This document shows positions 36,205 to 49,636 of a stretch of 64,000 nucleotides of DNA, piece after piece. The stretch is from Uloborus plumipes. Taxonomy: Eukaryota; Arthropoda; Arachnida; Araneae; Uloboridae. The stretch covers positions 1 through 64,000 of the forward strand of contig JAXGGA010003914.1 of the NCBI GenBank assembly GCA_038373865.1. The letters are read 5' to 3'. Within the stretch, counting starts at the first letter, position 1; each line of letters begins with the position of its first letter. The notes under the pieces are model-generated. The model was given only the letters and a program-made list of their open reading frames with translations. It was not told the DNA's origin and made no database searches. A program made the position numbers and the translations under genes.

Positions 36205-37876
36205 AAAAAAAAAAAAAAAGATTCTTATTTATTAAGTATGATTAGCACTGTGAGAACAAGAAGGTTTCAAGCCACTTCCACGTGATACACAAACACAAGC
36301 GTACATTTTTTTTTTTTTAGAAATGATTTACTTGTTACAAGCACTCTTTTAAATGTAAGTGAACTTGTCTAACTATTAATAATAACATTTTCAAGGATCT
36401 AATATTTCCTACCTGGCACTTTTAAGATTTGAAGCAAGTAAAAAAAAAATATACCTGAACATTAATTCAACGGTTAAAAAAATGATGGAATTAGCGGTAA
36501 TAATTAATAAAATTGTTTCTTCTGCAATGAAAGTGCAAATGTTTTTTTAAGTTAAAGTAACTAGTAAAAAAATATTTAAAAATATAATTCATTAATTTAG
36601 GAAGTAAGGTTTGCAAAAAGCTTTCATAGTTTATTAATTTTTAGGTATTAATTTAGATAAACACACGATCTAACATTTTTTTCACGAAAAACTTTAGCGC
36701 AGCTGTAGGTGTATCATGAAATCCTTTAATTAATTTTTTACTGTCAACATTCTTAATAAAAAGTTAAAAAGTAATACATTATTCCTATGGCATTAAAGTT
36801 ATCTTAATAACGTTTTCTTTTAAATGAAAGTTTTCTTTTTTTAATGTTAATAAATAGTTAATATCAGATATTGCCTTTTTGATGTAATTTTTTAATTGAG
36901 TCCGCAAATAAAACCAAGAATTGTAGAATGCTTTTCTTAACGTTAAGATTTAAGGAATGGAGATGCTGTGATTTGTTTTATTTACTGTTTAACTCAGAGG
37001 TTTAAATTGTATCATTTTTTTATATTTTCATAGTTAGATTGTCTCAAAATTTTAACCGAAATATGACTTTTACTTGTGCACCTTACTTTAATACCATACT
37101 TTAGGTACTTAGGTACTTATTATATACTTTAATACCCTTTGAATCGGGTACCCGAGTGGCTTAATTAACAACAACACACGCAGATTTTCGAACTTTATAT
37201 GTAAGCAAAGTACGCCAAAATTGGTCTTCAATTTGTTTTCTTCCTACAATTTCGTTAATAATGAAAATGAAATAGCTTGCCCAGTGATAAAATATGCTTT
37301 CTTTCGTGTTTTAAGAATTGCATAGCCGTAAGCTCCTGATAAAAAATTAAACAGCATTTTTGAAATTCGGTAACAATTGGGTAAAATGATGTCTTTAAAA
37401 TAATGCTAATAATTAAGGAAACGCCTTCCACTTCTTAAAAACTGTTTGTCACCAACGTAAGAAAAAAAATCAAAATTATGGCATGTATTCGTTTATTTAT
37501 GTTTATGTTATGTATGTCGACTTGCTGACTCTCTTTTTAAGCTATTGGACTCCAGAAACCAACACTTCTAGGTAATTTTATACGAAATGAAAAATTGGTA
37601 ATGAATGATAACTAAGTGGGCAGAATTACAATAGCTTCTGCGTCAAATAATGGTGAGATTGGAGAATTTTTTAAAAAGTATCAAGAGAATAAATAAAAAT
37701 AAATAAGCAAAGCGGTCAAAGCTGAAAATCTGGTTTGAACAGCTAGAAACGGTGAACGTAAGAACGATCTTATTTTTAACAACACGTGGCCAGGTCTGCG
37801 CCTGTCGTAGGAAAATTTTGAACATAATTGTAAATTAATTGAAACAATTATTTTGTAATAATTTACAGCGCATATT
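36205..37876. other. AT-rich DNA, no gene recognised
   Basis: Poly-A near 36208 and poly-T near 36307. No gene or clear repeat seen. Confidence 0.55.
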
Positions 37877-37879
37877 CAA

Positions 37880-38249
37880 CCCTTTGATGGTTATGAACGA
37901 GTTTAGCTCGCAATCAAATCGTGCTTCATAATGCGCGCAAACGAGTTCCGCTCGGTTTGACCGAAATGGTTAGTAACGAGCACTACTCGCGTAGTGAAAC
38001 TTTCCCCCAATGCGCGCTGACGAGCTGATTTCGTTCGCCATTATTATTCTGCACTGATGTACTGTACTATAAATACTTTAAGAAATTTTTAAAACGCGCG
38101 AGGCGAGCTATCTACGGCATCGCCAGAGAAAGGTGACATTTTCGGAAGAACGGCGGGGGAAAACAGCTGCCACTTTCGACTACTGTTTACTCCTAATGCT
38201 GCGCGAATTAAGTAAACGGAAACTGATCATTTCCATAACCGTCAAAGGG
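37880..38249. mobile_element. piggyBac-type MITE
   Basis: The left tip CCCTTTGATGGTTATG and the right tip CATAACCGTCAAAGGG are inverse, with one mismatch. The right flank is TTAA (38250-38253) and the left flank TCAA (37876-37879), one change from TTAA. CCCTTTG tips after TTAA are typical of piggyBac MITEs. The interior is GC-richer and holds short hairpins such as CGAGTTTAGCTCG. Confidence 0.7.
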
Positions 38250-38379
38250 TTAACGTTTGAAGTTTTAACGTACCGCCATCTATTGGATATTTACTCAATC
38301 CAGTTAATAAATTACCTCACACTGCCACCTATTAGAATTTTATGGAACTCGCAGATTATTATAACTCTGAGTCATTAAA

Positions 38380-38570
38380 TACTCAAAATATTTGCAAAAA
38401 AAATTGCGGCAATACATTTGAGATAAAACAATCCTATCTTTCAAGTTAAATAAAAGTGCATACAAAGGGCAAAATTTGGTTAAAATCGGTTCAGCAGTCA
38501 ATGAGTACATCGCCGACAAGCAATTTCATACGAATTTTTTATACATAAATATATAGGGCATTTAATAGTA
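38380..38570 (+). mobile_element. Retroposon-like 3' fragment
   Basis: GGCAAAATTTGGTTAAAATC, then GGTTCAGCAGTCAATGAGTA, then a TACATAAATATATA tail. The wording is that of non-LTR or related 3' ends, comparable with 24900-25010. Bounds are approximate. Confidence 0.4.
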
Positions 38571-38994
38571 TGTTTTATTTACTCTTAACAGGTAAGAATG
38601 AAAAATGATGACGTGCTGTTCTCGGCTTTTATGAAAAGCTCATCGGTCAAACTCACCCCAATTACGCCAAAAATAAACAATAAGTCCATTGATCTTAAGT
38701 CAGATAAACGTACGTGACCGAGAGTATGGACAGTCACATGTTATGATTTGCACATAAACGATGACGAGATAATTAATCTCATGATGCAAATGAATGTCCT
38801 GCTAAAGTGTAAATATGGGTTTTCGCTTTAAACTTTTTTGAAGGTACTGCATGTAATATTGCGTGTAGTACATTTCACAGCTCAGTATTAAAAGTAAAAT
38901 TGACTTTTTCCCCATTTTTTCCGATATTTATATCCAATTTTGGGGACAGCTGCGAATCATACGAACACGTTTAGAACTTATAGTTATATTAATA

Positions 38995-39373
38995 CACTAC
39001 AAAAAGTGAACTATTGTTTTTATAGTATAATACTAGCAACCGAAGTTCCAATTTAAAACTAAAACGCACAGTAATAAAATGTAAAACTGGCATTTTTGCA
39101 GTTTCTTACTGTAAATTTTGCAATTTTACAGTTCATTGCCGTAAAATTTAGCTTTATTATACTCTAAAAACAACAGTATAATACTGGCAGCAGAGGTTCC
39201 AGTTTAAAACTAAAACGCTAGGTAATGAACTGTAAAATTAGCAATTTTACAGTTTTGTACTGTAAAAGTAGCAATTTTACAGTTGATTACTGTAACGTTA
39301 GAAATTTTTACAGTTTATTACTATAAAATTAGCTGTATTATTGTGTAAAAACAACATTAATTTTTTTACAGTC
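38995..39373. mobile_element. ACTGTAAAA-type MITE, copy 1
   Basis: Left end CACTACAAAAAGTGAACTAT, right end AACATTAATTTTTTTACAGT. The interior iterates ACTGTAAAATTAGCAATTTT and its inverse, with a shared GAGGTTCCAGTTTAAAACTA block. Same family as 59741-60150. TA lies at both edges. No coding capacity. Confidence 0.75.
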
Positions 39374-41847
39374 TAGGTAAGCAAAGAGCTTCGTATTTTC
39401 CCCCTTTCTTGAACAGTAATCATAAGAGAAAAGGGGCGAAACTTAAATCATTTGAATTGGGCTGTTCTATTGACATGCACATTTTTTTTAATTCGATTTT
39501 ATTTTTTATTCTAATGTTAGCGAAGTTTTTACATATATTCCCCATCTGAGATCAAAGAAGTCTTCCCACCTTTTAGTTAGCAATCGAAAAATGTGACTTC
39601 TTCGGTAAGATAAACTTAGCTCGAACTTTCCGTCCAAATGTCTGCAGCAAAAGTTTGAAGAATAAAGAATTTTATTATTTTGGAGCAAAAAACTCTGAGT
39701 TTCCATTTACGAGACCATGGAGTTGCTCTCTTATTAGTGTTGTCAGCTTAATCATCCGTAATTTGCGATTTGTGAGTGAAAACATTGTTTTTTTCCGACA
39801 TTTCTGGAACTCCTTAATATTCTGTGCCCATTTTTTGTCGCAAAACTTAAAGCTCATTTGGATTGTTTCATAAAACCTCCCTTACTAGTATATAACTTTA
39901 TTTTAATATGGTGAGTGAAGGCAAGGAGTTTGATTTACTGTTCTTCTTATTGTTATTTTAAGAAACAAAAATAAAGAAAGGGAAGCAGCAGCCAATAAGC
40001 AGAATGAAAATAAAAAATAAAAAATCCCTAACTCTAGCAAGAAATCTAAAGATAAATGCAAACTTCAAAGAGAGACCAACGATGACAATGATGAAATTTG
40101 CATGTGTTACTTAGAAATTGCAGTACAGAAGATCTCGTCAAAAATGGATCCAGTGCATTAAATGTCAAAACTGGAGCAACGAAAAGTATGCATGACCTCG
40201 CATTTTCTTTGATTGATCTCCAATGTTTGAGAACATATATAACAGACAGCTTATGCAATGTTATTATGCATAATTTTCAGTTTCAAAATGTAGTGTATCC
40301 TTGTTTCAAATCATTGTATCATAAAAGTAAATAATCATGTTAAGTACTTCACATTATCTTTGCGAGTTTTAGTATCTGCTTCAAAAATCAAAATTGAACG
40401 TCCCTTTCTGCAATACTAACTTTGAAATCAGTTATCAAACTCATATTTAGTTTTGTTTTATTTATAACATTAGATACGTTTTTGAAACATCCGTGAAGCT
40501 AGTTGTAAAGTTTTACAAGTCTTTCATCATTTTATATTCCAATTCACTTACTCCATAACTCTGAAATACCTACCGCGTTATAAGGAAAGGAAAGTAGCAA
40601 TCATCCAAATGCTTAAAAAACAAAAGGAATGAAAATAATACACAAAACAAGGTAGAGGCGAAAAGTACATACAAAGTTATAGTTGAGACGTAACGGATCA
40701 TCGGAGCGATAAAAGAACATTTGTCTACTGACTTTACATCCTTTAAAAGACAAAGTTTCAAAAATTCGCCAACATGCTCCGGGTTCCCCTACTGGAAAAT
40801 ACAATTATTAGACTATTACAACTGTAACTTATATTATTGTCATGCTCAAATGGTTCTCTTTTTTTCATTATTTTTTAAAGATTTAGGTGCCTAAAGAATG
40901 TCTACACCATTATCCCTACATTTTCCAATGTGAAAAACTGATTTTTAAAATGTAGGTATAAAACGTTTTAGCTTAAAATAACAAGGTGTACTAAGGAAAT
41001 ACTGAAATTAGCTAGCTCCATTTATAAAACAAGAATTACAAAATAAATAGCAAATTTTTGAAGAAGACTTCATCTTTATTTGTTATTAATATGCATTCCT
41101 TTTTTCTTATTTATTTTTTGGGGCACATAAGTTTTCCTCTTAAATAAATTTAATGCGTCAGTAAACTAGAAATATTAATTTTAAAAAATGGATAAACATT
41201 GGCATTCTATAAAATCTTATCTTTCATTTTTATACGAAAGCTGTTAATACCAACAAAGCTCCTACTCTCACATTTTTTATACTTTTTGTGGCACATTAAA
41301 TAGTTTCATGAGTTGAAATGGCTTCAAAAAGAACGTTTTTGTACATTTGAAAATTAATTAAATGTCTTTTTTTATGAAATGTTTTGCTAAACATTTCATT
41401 TGCTATCTCAAAAACAGTTTTTTCTTTTGGCAGTATTTCTCTGCACTTTTGTGCATATGAATTACTACTATTTTTTCAAGTATTCCTTTAAATTTAATTA
41501 GTTTCTGTTAAGTAAATCAGATTAAAAAAAAACTAATTAGAAAGAAAATAGGACTCAAATCAAAAAATGTTCTGCAAGAACAGTTTTAAATTTAAAAACA
41601 TTTTCCAATTTGTTTCTTAAAAGTTTATTTAAATGTTAAAACTGCAACATTCCTTTCATAATGTAGATTTTTCTTTTACCTTATTTACCAAGAAATGTGC
41701 CACTTTTTCTAAAATAGTTTAACTCGTTTAAGTGAATATGTGTTTTCAATGCAATTATCTATTGATCAGAACACTTATGTCTTCTTTTGTGTCAAAGGAT
41801 TTTTTTCCGGTATAAACATGATTGATAATTCAATTTCACTCAAAATG
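39374..41847. other. AT-rich DNA, no gene recognised
   Basis: Frames up to 78 codons with no recognisable domain. Nothing supported. Confidence 0.55.
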
Positions 41848-42110
41848 TAGGGTAAAACCGCCAGTGGCTAAATCGTACTCTAGTAGCTAACAGTGCACCA
41901 GTAGTTGACATTTATAAAGAAAAAATAAATTTACAAGAAAAAAACAGGCAAAAAAAGATTAGCAAAGAATGAGTCAATAGGTAAGCACTGCATATTGACA
42001 CAAAATTTTGTACTTTTTGAAATCTTTGCAAAATTTTATAATTTTCACTTTTTTTTTTTTTTTTTTGAGTGTCAACTACTAGTATGAGAGACAGCTCTGA
42101 TGGTTTTACA
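41848..42110. mobile_element. Possible TA-type MITE
   Basis: The left edge TAGGGTAAAACCGCCAGTGG and the inverse of the right edge (TGTAAAACCATCAGAGC) match in part. CCAGTAGTTGACA and GTGTCAACTACTAGT form an inner inverted pair. A T-run lies at about 42049-42066. It is similar in plan to the elements at 17619 and 20844. Confidence 0.45.
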
Positions 42111-43183
42111 TTCAGTTAGTTATCTTTAAAAATACTAAACAAAGCTATATTACCTGAAATAAGTTGGTCTTCCCCATTTTTTTTACCATCGCGAAGTTAA
42201 CGTTTAGCACCTTACGTTATGAAAGTTAAAAGATTTTTCAGTTTTCCACTTCTCCCTAAAAAAGAATTCTAAATTAGCCCTTCATTGAGCGTTAAAAATT
42301 AATTTAAAATATATTTCTTTCGCCAGTTTCTTAATCTACTTTACAGGGAACTTCTACATTCCTCATTTTATCACGTTACTCGTAACTCAGTTTTAATTAC
42401 TAGGAACTGAGCTGTGTTGACGTTCTTTCTTTGTTTAATATAATATCACAAAAAATCAAGCATTTTACTGGATTCAAAATATTTCTTAAGCTATCCTTGT
42501 GGTCTTATATAGATTTTTTTTAGGAATATATTTTCAGGACTGAAAATTTATTTAGCAATATCTTGACACTTGTGAGAACCACACATTTCTTAGAAGCACC
42601 TCAGCAAACAAGTTATGCACTCTCTTATGGTGTATGGAAACTACTGTATTGAAATTGCTTACACTAATTAAAAAAAAATCTGTGTTTCACCAAGAAATTG
42701 GTTAAATCTTAGGAAACTTAGTCAGTAATCATCATATTGGTGATACGTTTCATATATTTTATGGTGCGTTTAAAATTATCATAATCACTGAATTAATGTA
42801 CTAGTTCCATGTTGGAAAATATTAACCACGGATACTTTTCTCGGTCAAAAAAAAAAAAAAAAGAAACACGTACATTTAGAATTTATGCTTCTTTTAGGTT
42901 TGGTAGCGGCACCTTTCGATTACTAAAGTGTGTGCTTTATCCATTTAGCCAGCTGGTCTACAAGAAATTAGTACTTATTTCCTCTAGTACTTACCTCGAA
43001 TACGAATACTTGCTGTATACGCAAAAAAGTGTTTCCACACAATCTTACTCCGAACTGATCATACCTGAATCCGAACTGATCATACCTGTATATCATGCCT
43101 GAAGTACCAAAAGACGTATGTCCTGTCTATGTCCAATACCACATTGACTCTCCATGCGCTTTTTGATACTACAGGCACAATAT
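42111..43183. other. AT-rich DNA, no gene recognised
   Basis: A frame at 42809-43102 (97 codons) has no recognisable domain; its C-terminal part includes a direct repeat (CCGAACTGATCATACCTG twice, near 43050-43087). Confidence 0.45.
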
Positions 43184-43401
43184 GCGTCAAAAAAGAGATT
43201 CTTTGCAAAGCGTCAATTCGGAGGAAGAAAAGTTATTGTGGGGGCATGCTTCGTTGCAGATGGAATCTCTCCCAGAATTTTCATAAAATAAAAAGTTAAT
43301 TCCAGGATTATATTATGATGTTCTGGCGCTAAATATGCTGCCAGAAGCCCCCCTTATAAAAAAACGAGATACTTTATTTCAATTAAACAACGTGTTCGCT
43401 A
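43184..43401 (+). pseudogene. Tc3/mariner-like transposase relic
   Basis: The frame reads ASKKRFFAKRQFGGRKVIVG, then ACFVADGISPRIFIK, a TAA stop, and KVNSR. After a frameshift come YYDVLALNMLPEAPL and DTLFQLNNV. This resembles the stretch GG-x-x-(V/I)MVWG-x-F before the second aspartate (FQQDN) of Tc3-like transposases, where FQLNN stands in place of FQQDN. It is too decayed for firm family placement; an unrelated frame is possible. Confidence 0.5.
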
Positions 43402-43426
43402 TAATTACTCAATCTATACAAATTTA

Positions 43427-43500
43427 TGGGTCAGGTCCCTGACGGTGGGTCACACCCAACGGTGGGTCAGGTCCCTGAAGACAGGTTTCAGGTCCTTCAA
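43427..43500. repeat. Short GGTGGGTCAGGTCCCTGA minisatellite
   Basis: The words GGGTCAGGTCCCTGA, GGTGGGTCACACCCAACG, GGTGGGTCAGGTCCCTGA and CAGGTCCTTCAA are arranged in series and partly inverted. GC-rich island in AT-rich DNA. Confidence 0.7.
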
Positions 43501-44994
43501 GTGTATTTTTTTCAACTGATTTGCTAAAAGCTCCGTCCTCAGTTTAAGATGGCAGATATAAAATTAAATAGGTAATATTACGAGAAAATGATGAACTGAA
43601 AAAAAAGTATAAAAACATTTTGTGAGAATGTTCCAAAGTGCGTTTAAAAGGCGTTGTTTGGGTCTGTGACTTCAATATTGATTAAGCGCACAGCAATTTT
43701 GCGGGATATGAGCTTCATTTTCCTCATTATTCTAATTCAGATGCAGATATAGTTATTTGCGTAGGTGTCCAAATATTTATTGTTAGATAGTGGATGCTAC
43801 GATTTCACACACACACACACGAAGTTAAAGAAAAAAAACTGTAAGATGCAAACGTAAAATTTACTTTTATTGTTTTGATTTTTAAAAAGCATTACTTCAC
43901 TAATGATTCTACAAAACAGTAAAACCTTTATTCTGGATTTCATGGACAGTCATTCTTTTAAGATATAAAGCAAAACAATTCATACTTTCTAAATATTTTA
44001 CTTTAAAAGTAGCGTTAAGAGATTAAATTGAAAACTCCTATTAGTAATGAAAGTCTAACAAAATTAAATTTCTTATTCGAACATATCGTTTTCTTTTTAT
44101 CAATTAAAAATATGTTGAACAAAAGATTTATTTTGCTTCAAGATGTTATTGTTCCTATGGATGTTTCGAGGGCTTAAAATAATAAAACTCAACAAACAAT
44201 CGATTCACAACAATACCTGTTTCAACAAAGGTCTCACTTGAGAAGTTTAATGCTTTTTCATTTGAATAGTGAATTTTTGAAACTAACGCTTTGTTATTGC
44301 TTTTTGTTTTAAATTCAAGTAATCTTTTTTGTTCATAATATTAAAAAAATTCTTTTACACATCAAAGAACTGAGATATAACAATAGTAAGTCACACGATT
44401 TCGGAAAGTCCTTATATTCCGAAAAAAAAAAAGAGTTTTTTAAAGTCGCATTGATTTTTTTCTCATCTAGCATTTCATGTATGGAGAACATAGTTAGAAG
44501 TTCAACGATGGAATGAAAGTAATAATATTTTCTCCATTTCTTAAACAGGAACTCAATCAATAAGAATTTAAACATTTTTTTGCTGAAAATTGAACCCACG
44601 GTATTTACGAATTACATATTTACCGCATCGACATTATTTAGGCTGAGTAAAATATATGAGAACTGAAAATTATTGTGGTGATTCATTCCAAAAGATGAAA
44701 AGGAGATGGCAAGATTGCAGGAAGGAAGAGACGCGTACTATTTCAATTTTTAATAAGTAAAATGCTTGATTAAAGCCCAGTGGCTCAGTGATGAAGCTTT
44801 TAAGCTGCAGATCCGGTGATTTTTGCTTTATTTTCAACTTCATAAAAATAAAATTTGTCAGGAAAAACTATTCATATATCTTATATCTTTAAACGCGCAA
44901 TTCCACTATTTTCATTATGATTACTATTATTGTTAGTTTCATAGCAACCACGTTTTATTATAACAATGGGTTTCATACTTAATCACATCAGCCG

Positions 44995-45031
44995 TTACCA
45001 TCGAAACTCAGAGTCGGAGTTTCGATGGTAA
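44995..45031. repeat. Perfect hairpin, 15-bp arms, 7-nt loop
   Basis: TTACCATCGAAACTC pairs perfectly with GAGTTTCGATGGTAA across AGAGTCG. Isolated in AT-rich DNA. Confidence 0.85.
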
Positions 45032-45390
45032 TGCATCAACGTAAATTTAAATTTTTATGGTATTTGGCAAACGAGTTTTTGCAACACGTTAGAATTGTTA
45101 TTGTTTTTAAACATATAGATCAAAATAAATTTATTGTGGTGTGATTTTACAGTGTGCATCGTAGAACTTAGAATCCCAACTTAGCAACTGGTGGAATCTG
45201 AAAGTTTAGATGAGATTAATAACCGAAATGAGCTTGAATTGAAATTTATTTTGCAAAAGTACGATAAAAAGCGTACGATATTTTTTTTTTTTTTGAAGCC
45301 TTTAAAAATCTCTCTTTTACTATTTATATAAATGAAAATCTTGTTGTCATAATGAAAATTAAAATGAAAAATATTGAATGAAATCAATCG

Positions 45391-45445
45391 AAATTGAATG
45401 AAAATAAGATTTTTCTTCATTCAAAATCTTATTTTCATTCAATTT
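45391..45445. repeat. Perfect hairpin, 23-bp arms, 9-nt loop
   Basis: The left arm (45391-45413) starts AAATTGAATGAAAATAAG; the right arm (45423-45445) is its exact inverse. Related GAATGAAA and ATGAAAAT words occur just upstream. Confidence 0.85.
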
Positions 45446-48400
45446 TAAATATTCATCAAAAAAGTTCTCTTTTTTTTTAAATAAGTTCGTACGTATGTTT
45501 CCGACATGAGTCAATTATTAATAATTTATTATTCTTGCCTTACATTGAGTGTGATTAGAAATAGGAAAAGAAGGAAAACACGAACAGACCGAAGCATTCT
45601 TCTACCTTTTTTTTTTTTTTTTGTGGTTATTCAGTCCCGAAACTAAAGGAACAAAGTAATCATTAGTTTAAAAGTTTTTAAAAATAGATGTATTTATTAG
45701 CGTGATTGACAAAAAGACGAGTAAACAAAAAGAGTAGAATCTAGTCATTGCTTATTCAAGCGCTGATTTAGCTACAGGATTGATTGCAATAATTTAAAAA
45801 CCCAAAAGCTTAACATACAGAATTAATTCACTAATGGGCACTTCATGGAATTAAAATTTTTTATACCTACGCAAGAGGCTATATTTTTTACAAGCTCGTA
45901 AATATTTCACATCGGATAGTAAGAATAATTCCCAAAAACATTGACTCTTCTTTCTCATGATTTTATAATTTTCGGAGCAAAATAGAGTTTCTAGGTTCGC
46001 TGTCACTGTGTGAGAAACTTCCACATAACTTAATTTTAAGGATTTTTACACCCTAGTTAGATAAAAAGACAAGACCGCCAAAAGATAAAAAGACAAATTT
46101 GAAGCTGAAAATAAATAATTAAGGGATCACAGTACCTCAAAAATGACCAAAAGACCAAAAAAAAAAGTTTTATTGCTTATTTCAAAAGTAAAAGTTATTT
46201 TGAACACTCGGAAAAAATAGCATTGCGCTAGCTAAATTATTTAAAAAGTTATGAGTGACTTTAGGGCATGCATGTAATGTGTTCCAATGGAAAAGCGAAA
46301 ATTTAAAGTGCTTTTTCTCGATGATCAGTTTTTAGTGTTTCTATGTTACTGGAAATGCTAAGGATTTTTTTCTATTAGAGATACAACTTTAAAGCAATAT
46401 TTTTTGCACTCAGGAGAATATATTTAACAAAACTGTGCATTGAATAAGCACTTCATAAACTACTAAAATTTTTAGAGCTTTTTAAAGTTTAAAAAATAAA
46501 ATTTTCTAAGAATTGTTTAGATAAAAGGTCACAAAATATTTTCAAATCAATAGATAAAAAAATGAATGCACAGATTTATAGAGGTAATTCTTGCGATCAT
46601 TTAACAAAAAGAAATTTTGAAATTAGTGCATAAACAAAAAAGCCTTAGGGTTTTTAAAAATTGAAATTTTCCCAATTTTTTCAAATTTTCAAAAAAAGTG
46701 GGCAAAATTTTAAATGTTTGAAAATAAATTATTGATTTTTAAATAAGTGCAGAAACAACTATTTCAAAGAATTACATTTTTCACGTAAATTTAAGAAAAT
46801 TGTTAGAAAGGTACTATAACCCCTTAAAACAAAACAGATCAAATGACTGTTATCACACCTTCAATTCACTGTCTAGTTTCAAAAAGACATTAACTTAATG
46901 CTAGAAACATAAAAGTAAACATAAAAACATAAAAGTACTGAAGAAAACAGTGCCTTGCGTGTTCATAATTACAATTTAAATTTATAAATTATTAAACATG
47001 TTTCCTTATCGCCACTGCCACATTGATTTGCATTTGAAAGCAAATATATCTACAAGGAGCAGTTGTAAAAATTAAATTTTGGGTAATGAAATGCTTCCGA
47101 CTCAAATAGTACTGCACGCAATACAAAATGCTTTATGTATGACATTAATACCTGGAGTTTAGCCTAACAATAAGTGGCTATACCGGCCAAGATAGGGTAA
47201 TAGCTCCCCCCCCCCCCCGTGCGACATTCTACGTTATCTCGTTGCAGTTACTGTAAACAAGTAACTAATTCGATCAAACTCGCACCTGCTTATATCAGTA
47301 TTAACCTCAAGAACGTAAATATTTGTTCCATTCTCGAAACTCCTCCGATTTTTCCACCTTTTTGTTATATATTGTACATATTTGAATTTATTTGGAGCCT
47401 AAGATAACGCAGAAGGTAAAAAAGATGCTGCTGCTGTGAGAAAAAAATTTCACATGCAGGAAACAAAATTCAGTTAGATTTTTGCGTTTTTTATTAAAAA
47501 CTTGTTTTAGTTTTACTTTGTAACTTTTTTCCCAAAGTAAAAAAAAAATCGATGGGGCTCTTTTTTTCCACATTTTATAAGTAGTTTTATTTATTTTACT
47601 TGGATCTCGCTCTAAGCACCAAGAGTTGCATGTAAACTTTAATTTTGAAAGTGTAGTAAGAAAAAAGCTTAATTTTAAAAACAAAACAATTATGTACAAT
47701 GCGTTTTGAAACTAAGTAAATTTTGTACACAGAAGAAACACAACAATACATTCCTAACCCAAAGATTACAAAAAAAAAATCAAAAGTTAAGTTGGTCCAC
47801 ATTTTGCTCAAATACTTTATGGACGAAGACTGCCCAAATGGTTATGCTTTTGATTTGGAAGAAAGTTTCAAATGGAAAAAACCTTTTTATTTACTCAAGT
47901 AAATCTGCGCTTTTTCTTGTGAAATGTGATTATTTTAACTTGTTTAAAAATTTCACTGAACTGATATCTATAATTATTAGGCCTAGTACTCAGAAACTGA
48001 TTACTAAGCCAGTGAGCTGTAACGGTTAAATTTATACATACATTCTAAAGTTATTTCAAACTCCAACTGATAGCCCTAGATGTTGACCAGGACTACCACC
48101 CTTTTATTTTGGCTAAATAATACAATCTGACCAGTAATAGTTTAATTGCTGGATTTAGTTCATCCTTGATCTGGCCATATTGATCCCGATGAGGCTTTTG
48201 AGCTGTAAGAATGGAAATCAAACTAAACTAACAACACACTACATGCTTTCATTTCAAATGTTAATCAACTTAAAAGGTACTTACTGTCTCACCATGAATT
48301 TTCTAAAAACCTTTTCCAACTCCCTATGCACCAGAAGTGTATTACATGTAATATGATATTTTTTAAGTTGATTAATAAGTTTAAGCGACGCTTATAGAGC

Positions 48401-49636
48401 GACTTTTAAAAAACACAAGTATGAAACTTTTCGCTTCTGTTTTAATGAAAGCCATTTCAATTATTACCTCCTAGTGCCATTAACAGAAGTAAAACTCAGA
48501 GAAAAAAACATATCACGTGAGAGATACTTAATTCCCAATAATCACGGAATTAAAGTAACTTTTTCCAAAACAGAGTGGATTACTTCATGCATTGAAAGAG
48601 AGAAGATACAATTTTCGCTGCGAAAGCATTGGAAGTAAATAATTAAGAGAGCATCGCTGAACTAATGATGCCATTACAACCATGTATCGTGTCGTAAATC
48701 TATTATTTCTTGAGCGCATTGTAATGAAAAAGATTAGGGAAATAGCGACCGAGATTTAAAATGGTGTTGGAAGGGCTATTATGAAATATTTATTTTAATT
48801 TGTGTATGGATGTAAATTGTCAATTTAATTCAATATTCCGTTTTTCTACATGTAGCTACTGTTTGTTTCTTTTTTCTTCTAATTTTTGTAGAGAGGGAGT
48901 TTTTTTTTATGTTACAAAAATTATTATTATTAAAGGAGTAAGAACACAATGTAGGCAATAAATATTTAGAAAACATGATACAAATTTTCTCAGCAAACAA
49001 TCATAACTAATACATATTCTATGTATTATCAAAATATCAAGTTGGAGAGGGGATAAATATATTTCATCAAATAAATAATATAATAATTCTTAAACCGAAA
49101 ATCCCCTAAACTAAAGGAAGCAATTGAATATTTGTTTTTCCATTTTCTAGTAAAATAGCACAGCGATTTGGCTTAGAACTATAACAAAAAGCATTCACCC
49201 ATTAGTTATATTTTAAAATTAGTCAATATTCTTTAAAAATAAAAACAATAAAGGAAATAATTAAGTTAAATGCTTCTACAGGTTTAAATGTCAAAACTAT
49301 ATTAGTTACTTTGTCGCTTTGTCGCAAATTAATATTAAGAACGTTTCAGTAATTATCAGCAAATATTTTTAAATACATTCCTTAATTTAAGAGATTTTTT
49401 TTAACTTTGTAATTAGGCCGTTTCCTTGTGTTTTGCAATCTCATGAAACAATTATTTCCCATTTGTTTTCTCGGGAATATGATTTTGCAGCTATCTGTTT
49501 TAAAAGATTATTTGCGAAAATGTTTACAAATTTCACGCCTTTTCCTTTTACGGGAAGTTTAAAAACGAATACTCCTAATAAGAATTCAATTCATTGTAAC
49601 TACCCACGGCTTGTTGCCATATGTTCTGAAATAATA

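Larger units (their letters stand above)
43501..49634. other. Long AT-rich stretch, no gene recognised
   Basis: About 6.1 kb with no supported gene. Small items: a (CA)n at 43807-43821, two strong hairpins (listed separately), T-runs near 45281 and 45608, a possible SINE-like box A (CAGTGGCTCAGTGATGAAG) near 44778, and a C-run at 47206-47218 preceded by TAGGGTAATAG. Frames of 90-107 codons between 47388 and 48029 lie on both strands, are low complexity, and match nothing I know. Confidence 0.5.

Noticed and set aside
47388..48029. Possible host exons in frames of 71-107 codons
   Set aside because: Low-complexity Phe/Lys/Ser composition, overlapping on both strands, with no recognisable motif or splice-site support.
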